DNA from: Nematostella vectensis
Lineage: Eukaryota > Cnidaria > Anthozoa > Actiniaria > Edwardsiidae
Length of the DNA: 64,000 bases
Direction of reading: 5' to 3'
Assembly: GCF_932526225.1 (NCBI RefSeq)
Contig: NC_064045.1
Coordinates: 3,730,498-3,794,497 of the forward strand
Positions 25,125 to 38,469 of the stretch are shown here, piece after piece (the first letter of the stretch is position 1; each line of letters opens with the position of its first letter). The translations under genes were made by a program, and so were the position numbers. The notes under the pieces are model-generated. The model saw only the letters and a program-made list of their open reading frames with translations, did no database searches and was not told the origin of the DNA.

Positions 25125-28100
25125 ATGGCGGCCTGCAAGAGCGTCGTGGTGGTTTGCCCGAATGCTCGAAGGCAGACCGTAAAAGTTGGGCCTACGACTA
25201 CGATTTTACAGGTATGGGCATCTTTATCAAGTGAGGTTTGTGTTGAGATAAGGATGGACAAGGATCTCTTTTCTTTTGTGACTTGAACGTGCGACAAATC
25301 ATGACTTTGTGTTTTTTTTTAGGAATTATTTTCATTCATTCGCCGTTTTTAGTCAGAATTTTCTTGTTAAGAACTCTATTCGTATAGCGGGAATCTGGTT
25401 TTTGCTAGTAGATAATTGAATATTGATAGTCTTTTTGTAATCAAGTGTGAATCCCTTGTCTTCTCGGATAGGCACATTCAGCCGTAGGTCCTACTCCCCA
25501 AATGCACTGTATTAACCTGTGTAGGGGTTGTAAAGGCCCTGTCACACGTACGTTTGTTCTCTTGCGACATGTCTCACAAAAGAATTGTTGCAGGTTGCAC
25601 ACACATTTTTTTGCGTGTGACACCCCCTTTGCAACTTGTTTTGCATTTCTCAAAGTCCCACGAAAACCAGAATGCTCTACTACTTTTTGCAACAAATTGT
25701 TTCAAGTCGCAGGAAAAACTTCACTTATGACAGGGCACATGCGACCTGCAACAATTTTTTTTGCAAGACGAGTTGCAGCCTAAAAGTCTACATGTGACAG
25801 GGCCTTAAAAACACTTGGGAGGCTGGCCCATGACAAAATCTTCAGCGATTCAGTCTCCACTGACATGCCTTATCAAAAATATACTTGGGCTATAGAAATA
25901 CAACATATTTTTTCCTTAAATTAAAAAGACTTGAAGTCTGATAATCGTTACCTAGTTTCATTTTGCACCTTCTGTCCCATATCAGTTCTTCTTTAATCCT
26001 AGATACTGGAAGAAGTATGTAAAAAGCAAGGTTACACTAGTCAGGACTATGCCATCAAGTGAGTCAAGGAATGCAAATATACCCCAATAACAATATTTAC
26101 TAGTTAAGGTACAGCAGCATTTGTTTGATTCCTTGTAATCTTGCTGCTTAATCTATTGTCTGTTGTCATCTTTCTGTTGTCACAGAAAGTTTGTTTTTCT
26201 TTATATCAACAGGGAGACAAAGTGACTTTGAACTTAGTAATGATGTTTGAAATTGTGTTTCTATTTCACAGACCAAATGAAATCACTGATTACTATTGCC
26301 GTGTAGTGGCAGACCGAAATAAGCACCCCCACACACCCCTCCCCCTACAGAAAGAAATATTAGATGAAGAATTGTGTAGGAGCTAAACCTTGCCCCTGTG
26401 ATTTGTATGATATCTTTGGTGCCCTTATGATTCTCATCCTGTTCTTACCCCTGCAACCAACCTCTTCTCATACCACACCCATTACCCCCCCTTTTATGCC
26501 TCCCCTTCAACCTACAAAGTGTAGGTGCCATGGTGCGAATACCAGTTTTTAACCAACAGTCTATTATCAAATTATCCTGGATCTGCCTCTAATGTGATGA
26601 AACCTTCCAAGCTCAACTTCCTACTAATGTCATTATTATATGTTTGTTTAGACATCAGAGGAAAATTGTTGATGAGACGTTACCAGTGCGATACTCCGGC
26701 CTGTCTAACAATGCTCATTTGGAACTTGTCCCTCACACCAAGACTTCTACAACAGGTGGGGTATCCCTTAAGGCCAAAGCAAGGCTCGAAGTACTGGGGT
26801 TGGAGGCACAATGCTGAGGCATGAAGGTTACGGGGTGCCTTCAGCCCGCAGAACGCCGAATTACCCAAAGTGTCGAGGAAAATTGTTGATACGCGCGTCA
26901 GATTTAATCGAATATGTTCATGTTATATGTCATTGGAAAGCTTAATAAATGGGGAATACGATAATCCTTCTTGTTTCTAGGTTTGATTAAATCCTTTATT
27001 TTTTAATGGGTTTTTATCACACCCTTGTTTTCAGCCAATCACATCCCTTAAAAACCCTAATGTGTCTAAACTATCCAGCAGATCTTTGCGTTTTATGGCT
27101 TATGTCAATCACCATATACACTCCTACCAAACTGTGTTCAGCTTTTGAGATATTTTTCTTTGTTCCTATGCAAATTTGAGTCAAAGGTAGAGGATTGAAT
27201 AATTTCCAGGTAACACGACACTGGAGGACATAAAATTCGATCCACTCAAAATCTCTCAAAAGCCAAACACAGCATTACTTTTGAATAAATAACCTAGCGT
27301 TTTGCCAAATTGTGCAGTCATAGATCTTATACTTTACGAACATTTGGGTTTTGAAGTTCAGAAATACACACAAACACGTGAAAAGCTCGATTGAAAGTTC
27401 CTGGAGAGTGCGATCACGAGGTGATCATACATGCAGCTCTATATAAACAGACTGACCAATAAGAGTCGAAAACTGACTAGTTTCGAATATCACCATGAAA
27501 AAAAAAACAAGTGACAAGCAATAATTCCTGCAGATATGGGGAAGACAAGAAAAAGCCATGCTCAGGAGCGAACCCAGGAAAGCGTGACTGAGACCGGTAG
27601 CAAATAGGGCAGGTTTTTCGCGATTTTGTGACATGTACTAGACAAATTGTAACTAAAGATTTTATCTTAATGTTTTGATTTTGGGAAGGATGAGGCATTT
27701 TTCGCTGATAAGTTTGTAGGGTCAAACTAATACAAGAGAAGCCAACAAGAAGATTGTCCTTTTCGCTTTTAGCAAGATCTTTCATTTAAAAGTCTTACTT
27801 GTTTTACTCTTGAGACGACCCAATGCAGACTTCCATCTTATTTAGTTATATATTTTGGAACGCTAATAGGACTTTCAGCAAGACGAAGGAACTGAATTTG
27901 AGATGTAGAAGTATCAATTTGAGATGTAGTAGTATGAATTTAAAGATGCAAAAATATTTTTTTCGATAGAATTTTCACTTCAAGGCACCCCGTAACCTTA
28001 AGAGCCCTGGGGGCACAGCCACGCCCCTACTAGTACTTAAATATTCACCCACCAAGCCCCTAAGGGTGCTACAGCTCTGTCTCTACCCCTTGGGAACCCT

Positions 28101-31100
28101 GGGACATGCTACTCAAATGCATTAGGTGGGGATCCCTACAAACACATACTCAGCCTTGAACCTGGAAGTTTCTTGGAGGAGGGGATCTTTTTTGCTATTC
28201 TGCTGTTCCCTGTACATGTTCACTTAAACTAGGGTGTCCATTTATCTATTTTCCTGTCCTTCTGTTGTTGTGGTTCTATCCACATTTCCCCATTGTTGTT
28301 GTTGTTGTTCTATCCACATTTCCCCATTGTTGTTGTTGTTGTTCATTCCACATTTCCCCATTGTTGTTGTTGTTGTTCATTCCACATTTCCTCATTGTTG
28401 TTGTTGTTGTTCTATCCACATTTCCCCATTGTTGTTGTTGTTGTTCATTCCACATTTCCCCATTGTTGTTGTTGTTGTTCTATCCACATTTCCCCATTGT
28501 TGTTGTTGTTGTTATATCCACATTTCCCCATTGTTGTTGTTGTTGTTCTATCCACATTTCCCCATTGTTGTTGTTGTTGTTCTATCCACATTTCCCCATT
28601 GTTGTTGTTGTTCATTCCACATTTCCCCATTGTTGTTGTTGTTGTTCTATCCACATTTTCCCATTGTTGTTGTTGTTGTTCTATCCACATTTCCCCATTG
28701 TTGTTGTTGTTGTTCTATCCACATTTCCCCATTGTTGTTGTTGTTGTTCATTCCACATTTCCCCATTGTTGTTGTTGTTCATTCCACATTTCCCCATTGT
28801 TGTTGTTGTTCATTCCACATTTCCCCATTGTTGTTGTTGTTCATTCCACATTTCCCCATTGTTGTTGTTGTTGTTGTTCATTCCACATTCCCCCATTGTT
28901 GTTGTTGTTGTTGCTCATTCCACATTTCCCCATTGTTGTTGTGGTTCATTCCACATTTCCCCATTGTTGTTGTTGTTGTTCATTCCACATTCCCCCATTG
29001 TTGTTGTTGTTCATTCCACATTCCCCCATTGTTGTTGTTGTTGTTGTTCATTCCACATTTCCCCATTGTTGTTGTAGGGGCTTGCTGCACCGTTGGGCTT
29101 CAGCTAGCATCTGGAGACAGACTAGTGAAAGAATTTCCTCCAACACACTCTCTCTGGGATGTCATCTCTCACTGGGATACTGATGATGAAAGGTGATCAT
29201 ATATACTATTATTATTATTATTGCTGCTGCTGTTGCTGTTTTTGTTATTGTTATTATTATTATTATTTCATAAAGAAGCATGCATAAAGATGTGTCATGT
29301 TGTATTACAGTTTTGACCTTACCAATTACACCATTGTGTGCATTGATTATAGTCTATTTAAAATGGAATCAAAACTACAGTATTAAAAAAAGCAAATAAT
29401 AAATAATAAAGTTATGTCCTGACTCTAAGAGTAATGATCTCTTGTTACACCTAGTTCCCACAAAGACAAGATGTTCGGAGAACCAGGCCAGATCCCAGTG
29501 TGTGTGTATATGACTCAAAAAGTAAGAAAACGATAAATGGTAAAAGCATAGAAAGGGAAGTAGCTGGCCTCATAATAGTTGTGGCGCACAATACAAAGGC
29601 TGGGGGAGGGGGTAGGAGTTCACAGCCACTCTCTCACTGATCATTTCGTAAATAAACTGGGGGCACCACTATCATCATTACCATCATCAACACCACCGCC
29701 ACCAACGTCACTGACCACTCTCATCATTACCATCATCAACACCACTGTCACCAACGTCACTGACCACTCTCATCATCGCTCACCTTCACTGTCACCATCA
29801 TTATTATCAGCATCATCCCCCTCACCATTATCATCATTACCATCATCATCACCATCATCACCAATGTAGCTGACCACTGTCATCATCGCTCACCTTCACT
29901 GTCACCATCATTATCATCAACATCATCACCCTCACCTTTATTACTACCATCACCTGATTATCATCATCATCACTTCCATCATCACAATCACCATCTTTAT
30001 GACTATCACTGTCACCATCATCACAACCATCTGCATCATTGACGTAAATACCACGTTATCATCATCACTCCCATCATCACAATCACCATCTTTATCACTA
30101 TCATCATTATCACAACCATCTACATCAGTGCTATAAATACCACATCATCATCATCACTGCCATCTTTACCACCACCATCTTTATCACTATCATCATCATC
30201 ACAACCATCTACATCTGTGCTATAAATACCACATCATCATCATCATCATCACTTCCATCATCACAATTACCATCTTTATCACTATCATCACCATCACAAC
30301 CATCTACATCAGTGACATAAATACCACATCATCATCATCATCATCATCACTTCCATCATCACAATCACTATCTTTATCACTATCACCATCACAACCATCT
30401 GCATCAGTGACATAAATACCACATCATCATCATCACCATCATCACTTCCATCATCACCAATACTGTTATGATTAAGCATCAGTGACATAATTACCACATC
30501 TCATCATCATCATTTAACCTTTTGATGACAGATAATGGGGGAGGCATTATTAAAGAAGACAACCTTGCACAATCTGGGATTATCTGGCAAAAGGGCAGTC
30601 ATCAGGTAGGAATGATTAGATTCCTAGATTAATTATTAGGACTTTGTATAAGAACATATAAGTTCACATACAGTGCAGTACACTTGATAGTCTGCCACTG
30701 GGCTGATTGGGTCGAGTATTAGGATTTTGCATAATCACATAAAAGTATACAGGTTAAGATGTGATACAAAATCCCCTAATGCACTTATTATGGATTGTTA
30801 AGTAATTGTAAACTAAGTAGATTATCTAAAACACTTGACATAACAGTCAGATTTACTTTTATAATTGAATGCAAAACACTTTTCATACATAAGAGCTATT
30901 TTTACCCATTTGCTAGTTACTTATCAATTCTTGCAAATAAACTCCCCTCCCAAAAAAAATAAAATATAATTTTACCCTAAATTAGCTTGAAACAGTGTGT
31001 TTTGCCTTGATTCTAGACTTCTCCATGAAGTTTCAACTGAAGAGTGCAATGATGAAGTAGCAATGAAGACATCCGAAGACAAACTACTTACACCTCAACG

Positions 31101-34100
31101 AGCCACATCGATTGCTGGACCACCAATATCACAAGAATCTAACAAAACATCTAGTCAAACAGCTACAACAGAAGCCAGCCAAACTAAAACAGAACAAATT
31201 CCTGCCATCACACCAGTACCATTTCCAGTTACAACCACAGAACAAATTCTGGGTACTGTCCAGGAACCATTCCCAAGCCTGGACAGCCGGCCAGTTCCTG
31301 TAAATGTAGTGGGCCCACCGGGTGAGACCAGGCAGCGCCCTCTTCAGCCTGGTACCGTTAGTCCAGACAGAGGTAATGATCAATCACTTCAGTACTGTAT
31401 ACCGATATTGTTAGAATCCTTTCTCTGATGCTTCTAATTTGATTTTGTTTGCATATTCACAGCCGCAAAGGAACCAAAGAGATCAAGGAATGTCGGCCCT
31501 CAGCCACTTTTTCCAGATTTCAAGGTATGGATGACTAATGTGAATCAATTTAACTACTGTACTGCTCTGCCAAAAAGGAAAAATATGTGAGCAAATATTT
31601 AGATTTTAACATAACGAGGGCCTAGTTTGATTATAATTAAATCTGATCACAATTTTTACTAATGGCTTGTTTGGTTAAGTCTGAATTATTTTTTGTTAGT
31701 TTCCAGAGAAAAAAGAAAGTGATTCAAGAAGTGAAACTACAGGAAATGATGTGTAAGTTTTCATTTATTATCCTCAATTATATTGGGCAAAACATAATAA
31801 TCAAAACCTAGACACAAATCGAGAATACAGTACAGTATTATAAAATCTTCTCTTTCGAACATAGAGCTGAAGGCAAAAGCTTTGGCATTTCAGGTGAAAA
31901 TACTTACAACATTTGAAGCAAAAGAAATACTCATAAAGCAACCATGTTTCTAAGAAGTGGTTGTATTGTTATCATAAGCAATACATATTATTTTTTTCAC
32001 CAGGCATGCTCAATCCTCCATTAGAGCCACTCCCCTAATAAAACAATAACGTTATTTATTTTGTTGTTACCATAGTTTTTTGTCTATCATGTATTCTCAA
32101 CTTTTTGTAAAATTATTTTGAAGGGTTCATCCTGCCAAAATATTGGTTAATGGATGATAGTATTAATGATATTAATTGCTCTAGTGTGACTGAAGAGAGA
32201 AAGCAGCTCCTATCCACACCCTGTGATAGAGTACCTCTGGTCTTCAGTGAGACTGCCGTATCTGACACTGGCAAATCAGAGCAAGGTGTGTTATCATCAG
32301 CACCAAATGTGACAGCTATAAACATGACAGGGGGAGGGGTGGGGGTGGCAAGCCCAAAAATGTATCCTACATGCCCCCCATCCCCCCAAAAAAATACCCA
32401 AGATTTGTTGATTTTAAATTTTTCAAGTAGAAATTACTGTTTTTGTAGAAGCTGAGGGGTGTGTGTGTACTCTGTGTCCATCCGTAGGTACAGACAGATG
32501 TCATGGTTTTACATTTCAGCCTCTTGAAATAGAGAGCATTGTATTGAATAATTTTGCTAACCAGCGGATACCATCTGGTCTCTGATTTTAGATGATGACC
32601 TGCCTGACTCGTTTTTCGAAGTAACCGTTGATGACCTGAGAAAAATGTTGCAAGATCTGCACAGCGAGAGGTGGGTGAATATGATCTGATTATCAAAACT
32701 GGTAGGTGAATATGATCTGATTATCTAAGCTGTTGGGTGAATATGATGCGATTATTAAAACTGGTAGGTGAATATGATCTGATTATCTAAGCTGTTGGGT
32801 GAATATGATGCGATTATTAAAACTGGTAGGTGAATATGATCTGATTATCTAAGCTGCTAGGTGAATATGGTCCAATAGAGGCACTACAAAGGCGATGCTC
32901 CAACCTCACACCCAGGCCCCTTGCTCTTTTGCAAGCTGACATGCTAGTGCTGATAGCTTTCGCTCATTTGCACAGATCAAAAAAAGAGAATGCACCTCTG
33001 ATGACAAAATCAATGAGAGAAGCAAGAAAACTTTCAGAGAGCTATAAATACGACAAGGTGAGAAAGACCCAAAATATACCCCTTTCCACAAAGGAATAGT
33101 GAATTTCACTTAAGCCTTATGCATTTATAACATAACATGCAGCCAAGAAATGGGTACATAGCTAGGGGTGTTCATAGGATGCACTCACATCCCTTTGGCA
33201 ACCAAAAAGTGGTATTTTACACAAAGAATCACAAGATCTTACACTTTTGGTTTATTATTTATGTCCACCCCCCCCCCCCCTCCCTTGGCTAGGCTACTGC
33301 AATATACTTCAATATACTGCATTATCTACTTCAATATACCTTTCAAAAGATAAGGTCACACAGCATGAAAGCATGGGTGCCAATATTTTTTGCAAACGTT
33401 AAGGTTTCCTTAACATTTGGATCATTCTTGGAAAGTGCCTTATTTGCATTAAATTTTCCAATTTGAGATGTCATCACAACTTTGGATAATTTTCAGTGCA
33501 AATTAACAAATATATGTGTATGTCTAGGGGCATACACCAATACACACATGGGGTATTTTTGTGTGAAATACTCGAGGGCCTAGGTATATGATAGGGCATG
33601 TGTTGTAGAATCACAATAAAGTATCGGATCATTTGGATTCTGATCTTGGAACAAATGTCTGCAACTGAACAACAAAATGCTTCGTTTTTATTTTAATATG
33701 AAACTATAAAACTAAAACAGTGCATTGTTCAATTAAGTCAATACTTAGCTCATTAAATTTTAAGAGGGGGATGTCTAAAAGTGGCTACTGAGCATACCTA
33801 AAAAATTCGACATCACTAACCTGTGATGTCCACTGACTGTACCTCAATGATGCTTGGATATGGACATTCTTCCCACAACTCCTTGTCTATTCTAAAAGTT
33901 CATTTGTCATTTCAGATCGTCATTCGTGTCAAGTTCCCTGATCGCTTCACATTGCAAGGCTTTTTCCGGCCACATGAGAAGGGTATTTATTGTCACTAGG
34001 AGATAAGTGCTCTACCATTTTGTGATAGGGGTCTACATGGGACCAACAACAGTCCCTTTTTGCATGGAAAATTCCCAATGACCAAACACTTTGTCGCTTT

Positions 34101-37100
34101 AAATCTTTGTGTTCATTTGGTGGCAACAGATTAGGGTTCCATTCAAGCACTTACCCAAATACTGGCACATAACCTAATACCTGAAATATTGTTGAGTAAC
34201 TGGATGAAAAACTGGATTTAAAAGAAGAGTATGTCGTTGACGTTTTGTATCAGGTAATCTATTTTTGTGCTTTTCAGTGTCTATGTTGACCGAGTTTGTG
34301 AAGTCCTGTCTAGCTGACTCTTCCACACCCTTCTACCTATGTGAGTGCAGTCGTTAGCATGGCTTCTTAATTCGTATGTCATGCCTGGAAAAGGAAAGAA
34401 AAACTGCACTACTTTACCTGCCATTTTTTCACCCTAGCAAAATACCTAGTGTTAGAAAGCATTCATTGCCGTCAGCTGTTATAGGGGAACTATTGTAATA
34501 GTTTTCACTTTTTTATTAGCCACTCCTTTTCATGTTGGAATTGCATTTTACTAGTATCTGGTCTCACCTCCTGATTATAAACCTTGTACTAAATCATGTG
34601 TAAGGCTGCTTTTATTTCAGAGAGCTGTACAAAATTTCCCATTCCTAATTTTCCCTCAAATTACACCATTTTGTAAATGTTTATGTATCTTCTGTCTATG
34701 TTTGTGTTTACCTTATGCAATACCTAACTTCCAACCACCCTCCCACATATCCCCCCCCCTTCCCATTAAAAAAAAAACCTCCACCACCAAACCAGATACC
34801 ATGGTACGATTACTCACTTTTGTTGTGATCCTCTCTCATTTAGATACTGCACCTCCCAAGACTGTACTTAAGCAAGACAGCACATTATTTGAGGTACTGC
34901 AGTTCTGCACCAATACATTACAATTTTTTTTTATTTCTCTGCACCATGCGCAAGACGTTTCAATTTCAGGAGTTTTGGACATTAATTTCTTTTTAGCATT
35001 TTTAGGGGTGGCTCTTTAAAGTTTGTAAAATAGGAATGCTTGTTGATAAATAAAGCCACTACCCTAAGAGTTACATTAAAAGGTTTTGTTCCATCTTAAA
35101 TACAGTATACCTTGTAAACAAACAAACATTTGTGGTATACTCGCTGTTGTATGTTTTTACTTTTAATAAAGTACTTATTGTTGGATAAAATATTATGCCG
35201 TTTATGGTTACCCTATGCCTCCTTTAAAATGTTTTTTATCGAGTGTCTCACAGGCAGGCATGTTTAAGCTTATTAATATTTTTATTTACAGGCTGATATG
35301 TGCCCGGCTTCTCTGGTGTACTTTGGTTCTAATATCAAGCAAGGTATCTCTAGGTCTCTATATTTTTGCTGTCATCCATCGCCCAACTACTTTATTGCGG
35401 ATTGCTCACAGCTCTAAGCAAAATTCTCTGATTGCTCCCAGTATTTCACTGGCTCTTTCATGCTTGTAGTAGCTACATGTTCGCTTTGTGAGCCTATTTT
35501 TGGCTGCCATTTCTATGCTTGCAGTTGCTCCCCAAAGACCATTTTTCCATTCACTGTTCACACTTACAATACTTTTAAATAGGTGTATCTTGTGTGACAG
35601 CTAAGCGATTTGCCTTTCAGTATTTTGTAATTGGCTAAAAACTAAGGAAACTCAAGCTAACAAAAAAAGTCAAATTTTAAACTTATTAAATTTCTCCTTT
35701 GTTCTATACAACTCATGTTAAATAAGGTTGCACTCAAGTATCCTTTTTTTAACCGGAAGCGCCTCATGGATGAGGTATATGTAGCTAAATTCACCAAAAT
35801 AAACAAAAACTATTTAACTTCCCAAATCCAAATTTGTTTTATTTACACTTATTTCCTTATTATTTGATACTTATGTAGCACTGTGGGCTAAATCAAATAA
35901 ATTCTTTGAGTGCAACCTTAAAATGGGTTTATATCATTAGTTATATGAGATTATGTCTTTTAGAGCATTTTATGGCTGCAAACTTCATGCAGAATTTAGT
36001 TACAGCATTCGAAGCAGAGCAAGCAGTCTTCACAATAAAGTGAGTAGTTATGATTACTTACAAATAAAGAAAATAATCTTGTAAAAATTCTAAAAAAATT
36101 AAAAATAAACTTTTCACGAGCCGCTCAAATAACATAGCCCTTCTATTATGAAGACAATGTGCTTTTTGTCTACAGTGGTAGCATGACTTCTGCCAATGAA
36201 TCTGCCAATCAAACCAACATCTCCAATGGTAACACCATCCTATCAAATACATCACAACATGAGGCTAAGTCATCATTGCCAAGTGCAAGTCAACCAGTCA
36301 GGCAGACGAAAGACAGGGCCCAGGGAGCACCTAAATGGTTCAAGGGGACAGGTTAGTAGAACAAGAGATCATCTGTGGCTGACAAAGGGGAGGCAATTCC
36401 CCTTCCTTTTCCTTCAAAAGGGAGAAATACCCCTTTCTCTTCCTTCCTCTTCGGACAAGAGGGAAGGAGTACCCCTTCCTTCCCCAGACAAGAGGAGAGA
36501 ACTACGCCTTCTGCTGGAGTCATCAGTGGCTGACAAAGGGGAGGCAATACCCTTCCCTTCTCCTCCCAGAGGGAAGCAGTACGCCTTTCTCTCCCTCTAT
36601 GGACAGGGGGGAAGCATTACCGCCGCCTCCTTCCCAGGACAAGAAGGAAGTAGTACCTCTTCTTTCCCTGAACAAAAGGGAAGCCCCAGGGAAAGGGGGG
36701 TTCTTCAGTGTCAAAGTGATAGGGATGCTCGTCGGGAAATTCGAAAAATACCCCTAAAAATACCTGCACACCAAAAAATGCTCCCCTAAAACACTCCTCA
36801 CAAGCATTACCCCCTAAAAGATACCTGAGGCCCAATTTTGACCCCTAAAAAATACGACGAGCATCCCTATCGTTTCGACATGGGAAGAACCCCTCCCCCC
36901 CCCCCCTCCCGGGAGTGCAGCACTACCAGTAGCGTATCTAGGGGGAGGGTTTAGGGGGTCAGGGGATCCGCCCCTGACTACGCCTTCCCCGGGAGACTAC
37001 CATTAATAAAGAGACTCAGTTGAGAACCTTAAACTGTCCTAATACAGCAGAACTTTTTTTCCCGTTCTTGAATAGTTATTTTTTCTAACTGAGTACTCTT

Positions 37101-37118
37101 TCTATTTTAGGGAAATAG
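25125..37118 (+). CDS. ASPSCR1: TUG / ASPSCR1, UBX-domain tether protein
   Basis: In mammals TUG tethers GLUT4 storage vesicles and binds the p97/VCP ATPase through its UBX domain. Exons: 25125-25211, 26003-26058, 26652-26755, 29078-29192, 31017-31372, 31463-31524, 31700-31752, 32185-32285, 32592-32670, 32976-33057, 33916-33982, 34278-34340, 34844-34893, 35292-35343, 35964-36039, 36176-36351, 37111-37118. This gives 1587 nt, 528 aa (human about 550). The N-terminal ubiquitin-like domain (aa 1-82) opens VVVCPNARRQTVKVGP. A second beta-grasp-like part (about 84-121) contains GLQLASGDRLVKEF. After a Ser/Thr/Pro-rich linker come LPDSFFEVTVDDLRKML and the UBX domain (about 364-442: IVIRVKFPDRFTLQGFFRP, then APPKTVL). 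The protein ends in APKWFKGTGK, like the vertebrate VPKWLK tail. Exon 8 could instead start at 32161, which adds eight in-frame codons; I prefer 32185 because its pyrimidine tract is better. An AATAAA signal lies at 37295. Confidence 0.92.
25531..25807. mobile_element. MITE-like element in ASPSCR1 intron 1
   Basis: The left terminus is TAAAGGCCCTGTCACACGTA and the right terminus is its near-complement, CTACATGTGACAGGGCCTTAA. Inner arms are rich in TTGCAACAAATT, TTGTTGCAGGT and similar words. About 277 bp, no coding capacity. AGGCCCTGTCACA-type termini are a common MITE style in animal genomes. Confidence 0.85.
26824..27999. mobile_element. 1.18 kb element with perfect 18 bp terminal inverted repeats
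   Basis: AAGGTTACGGGGTGCCTT at 26824-26841 is matched exactly by its reverse complement at 27982-27999. The interior has no frame longer than about 100 codons and no transposase motif. No clear target-site duplication was found. It lies wholly within ASPSCR1 intron 3. A non-autonomous DNA transposon or its remnant is the best interpretation. Confidence 0.65.
28263..29077. repeat. Minisatellite of ~33-36 bp units ending at an ASPSCR1 splice acceptor
   Basis: Some two dozen units of CCACATTTCCCCATTGTTGT followed by (TGT)n and CTAT or CATT. Variation is mainly in TGT copy number and the CTAT/CATT tail. All three plus-strand frames stay open for more than 800 bp because no unit contains a stop in any of them. 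The final unit ends GTTGTTGTAG, and that AG is the acceptor of ASPSCR1 exon 4. Confidence 0.95.
29659..30510. repeat. ATC-rich minisatellite with higher-order units
   Basis: CATCATCAC-dominated sequence in ASPSCR1 intron 4. From about 29990 onward a unit of roughly 90-110 bp recurs: CACAATCACCATCTTTATCA then CACAACCATCTACATCAGTG and ATAAATACCACATCATC. A shorter unit, CACTGACCACTCTCATCATC, occupies the first part. A small ATT run precedes it at about 29207-29270. Confidence 0.9.
32671..32870 (+). repeat. 31 bp tandem repeats carrying splice-donor-like words
   Basis: About seven units of GTGGGTGAATATGATCTGAT or GTAGGTGAATATGATC.. start exactly at the exon 9 donor of ASPSCR1. Units alternate between a TAAGCTGTTGG form and an AAAACTGGTAGG form, giving a 62 bp higher-order period. 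Several units contain GGTAGGTGA, which matches the 5' splice-site consensus as well as the real donor does. Confidence 0.85.
36365..36700. repeat. Purine/pyrimidine-rich degenerate repeat in ASPSCR1 intron 16
   Basis: Two longer units begin with TGGCTGACAAAGGGGAGGCA (about 36375 and 36527). In between are shorter GACAAGAGGGAAGGAGTACC-like units, each followed by a CCCCTTCC run. The open frames across it come from the repeat composition. Confidence 0.6.
36718..36871. mobile_element. Small MITE-like element in ASPSCR1 intron 16
   Basis: A 17 bp terminal inverted repeat GATAGGGATGCTCGTCG is found at 36718 and in complement ending at 36871. Internally, CCCCTAAAAAATAC-type words repeat. A related, decayed copy lacking clean ends is visible around 38007-38245 (GGATGGTCGTCGGGAAATTA, then CTGAGGCCCGATTTTGAC). 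Confidence 0.7.
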
Positions 37119-38469
37119 AAGAATATAATGACCAGTTATGCTGTGTTCTGTTCGTTTCTATGGGAGCTCATCTTAGCCGGAGTCTTACTTAGCCATCACA
37201 GGAAGACCATTGCCTACCAACCCATTGATGCTTTTAGAATCCATAGTTGTTGTTTTCTGATGTAGCTTTTATTTATAGCTGGGCAAATCTCAATAATAAA
37301 AGATAGATGTCTATACGGAGAAATATCAGGCTGAGGTCTGATAGATCTATTAGCGTAGGTGTCCGCGGGGGACTGTACTCCCGATTCGACCCGATCACTC
37401 CTGAGTCACCTCTATATAGAATTCTCTTTACATCCCCTGGAATATCGGTTTAAATCTACACTTCTCCTGACTATAGTAGTCGTTTAAGGCCGTCTCCGCC
37501 TTCCCTACCTATCGGAAAAAAATCAACTACGTAGCCCTCCCTCCTGATAAATAGTGACAGCTCCATTGGTTCCATCTCGGACATCAAAAATGGAATCCAT
37601 AGTTATCCAAGTTACATAACTCCATTCTTCATCTTTACATCTATACCCTTGAGGGTATAGGTAACGAAAAGCATCTGTGATCCCACTGAACTATTAAAAA
37701 CTATTTAAAACGTTTTGGATGGCTTAAAATAAAAAGAAGGCGTGTTGATCAATCAAGTTGGAAATAAATAATGGCTTTTGAGTTATCAGATAAACAATTT
37801 CAGACAATAAACGATTAAAATTTGTGCTTTAGAAACTTGGCGAAAACTAGTTAGTCGAACAATAAACACAACCAGAATTGTTATATTGCGGACAAACAAC
37901 ACTTTATACATTAACTGAAATCATCCAAGGCTCGTATTTGTTAAAGTTATACTACTTTTTTTTACTATAGCCTCCTGAGCAGCCAACCTTAGTGTTTATT
38001 TTTACTCAGGATGGTCGTCGGGAAATTACCCCTAAAAAATACCAAAACGCAGATTTAAGTATTAAATTGGTTAACTAAGCCACGAATGACAAAGTGTTTT
38101 GTCGGAAGTATTGAATAATCTAGAAAACGTTCTGCGACACTCTGCGAAACCCAAAAAATAAACACTGGGTCTAAAAAAAAAGCCTATAGTCTCAAATACC
38201 CTCTAACAAATAACTGAGGCCCGATTTTGACATCTAAAAAATGCGGGAGAAGAAAAATCTTGCGCGTGTTATGAAAATAATGCGCGCGAGTTTGAACACG
38301 TTAGGTTTGAATTACTTTGGGCTGTCTGTGGTTTTGGGCTGCCTGTGGTTATGGTCCTTCCAGACCCTCACGGCCAGCCACATGAATCAACATAAACGAC
38401 TACCTTTTACTATTTACACAAAATTTATCGTCTTACAACCCTTATAAAAGCCAGCAAAAAGCTCACACA
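37119..38469. other. ASPSCR1 3' flank and reductase upstream region
   Basis: ASPSCR1 3' UTR with AATAAA at 37295-37300, then repeat-like sequence including the decayed MITE copy near 38007-38245. TATAAAAG at 38443-38450 lies only 27 bases before the reductase ATG. If used as a TATA box it would place transcription start almost at the ATG. Confidence 0.5.

Noticed and set aside
28234-29196. Three overlapping plus-strand open frames of 270-320 codons (SPLLLLLF / HCCCCCS / IVVVVV)
   Set aside because: Translations of a minisatellite; only the last 115 bases (29078-29192) are a real exon of ASPSCR1.
36196-36789. 197-codon frame in ASPSCR1 intron 16
   Set aside because: Frame-shifted relative to exon 16 and continuing into a GA/CT-rich repeat; the true exon ends at 36351 with a GTTAGT donor and joins the short last exon.
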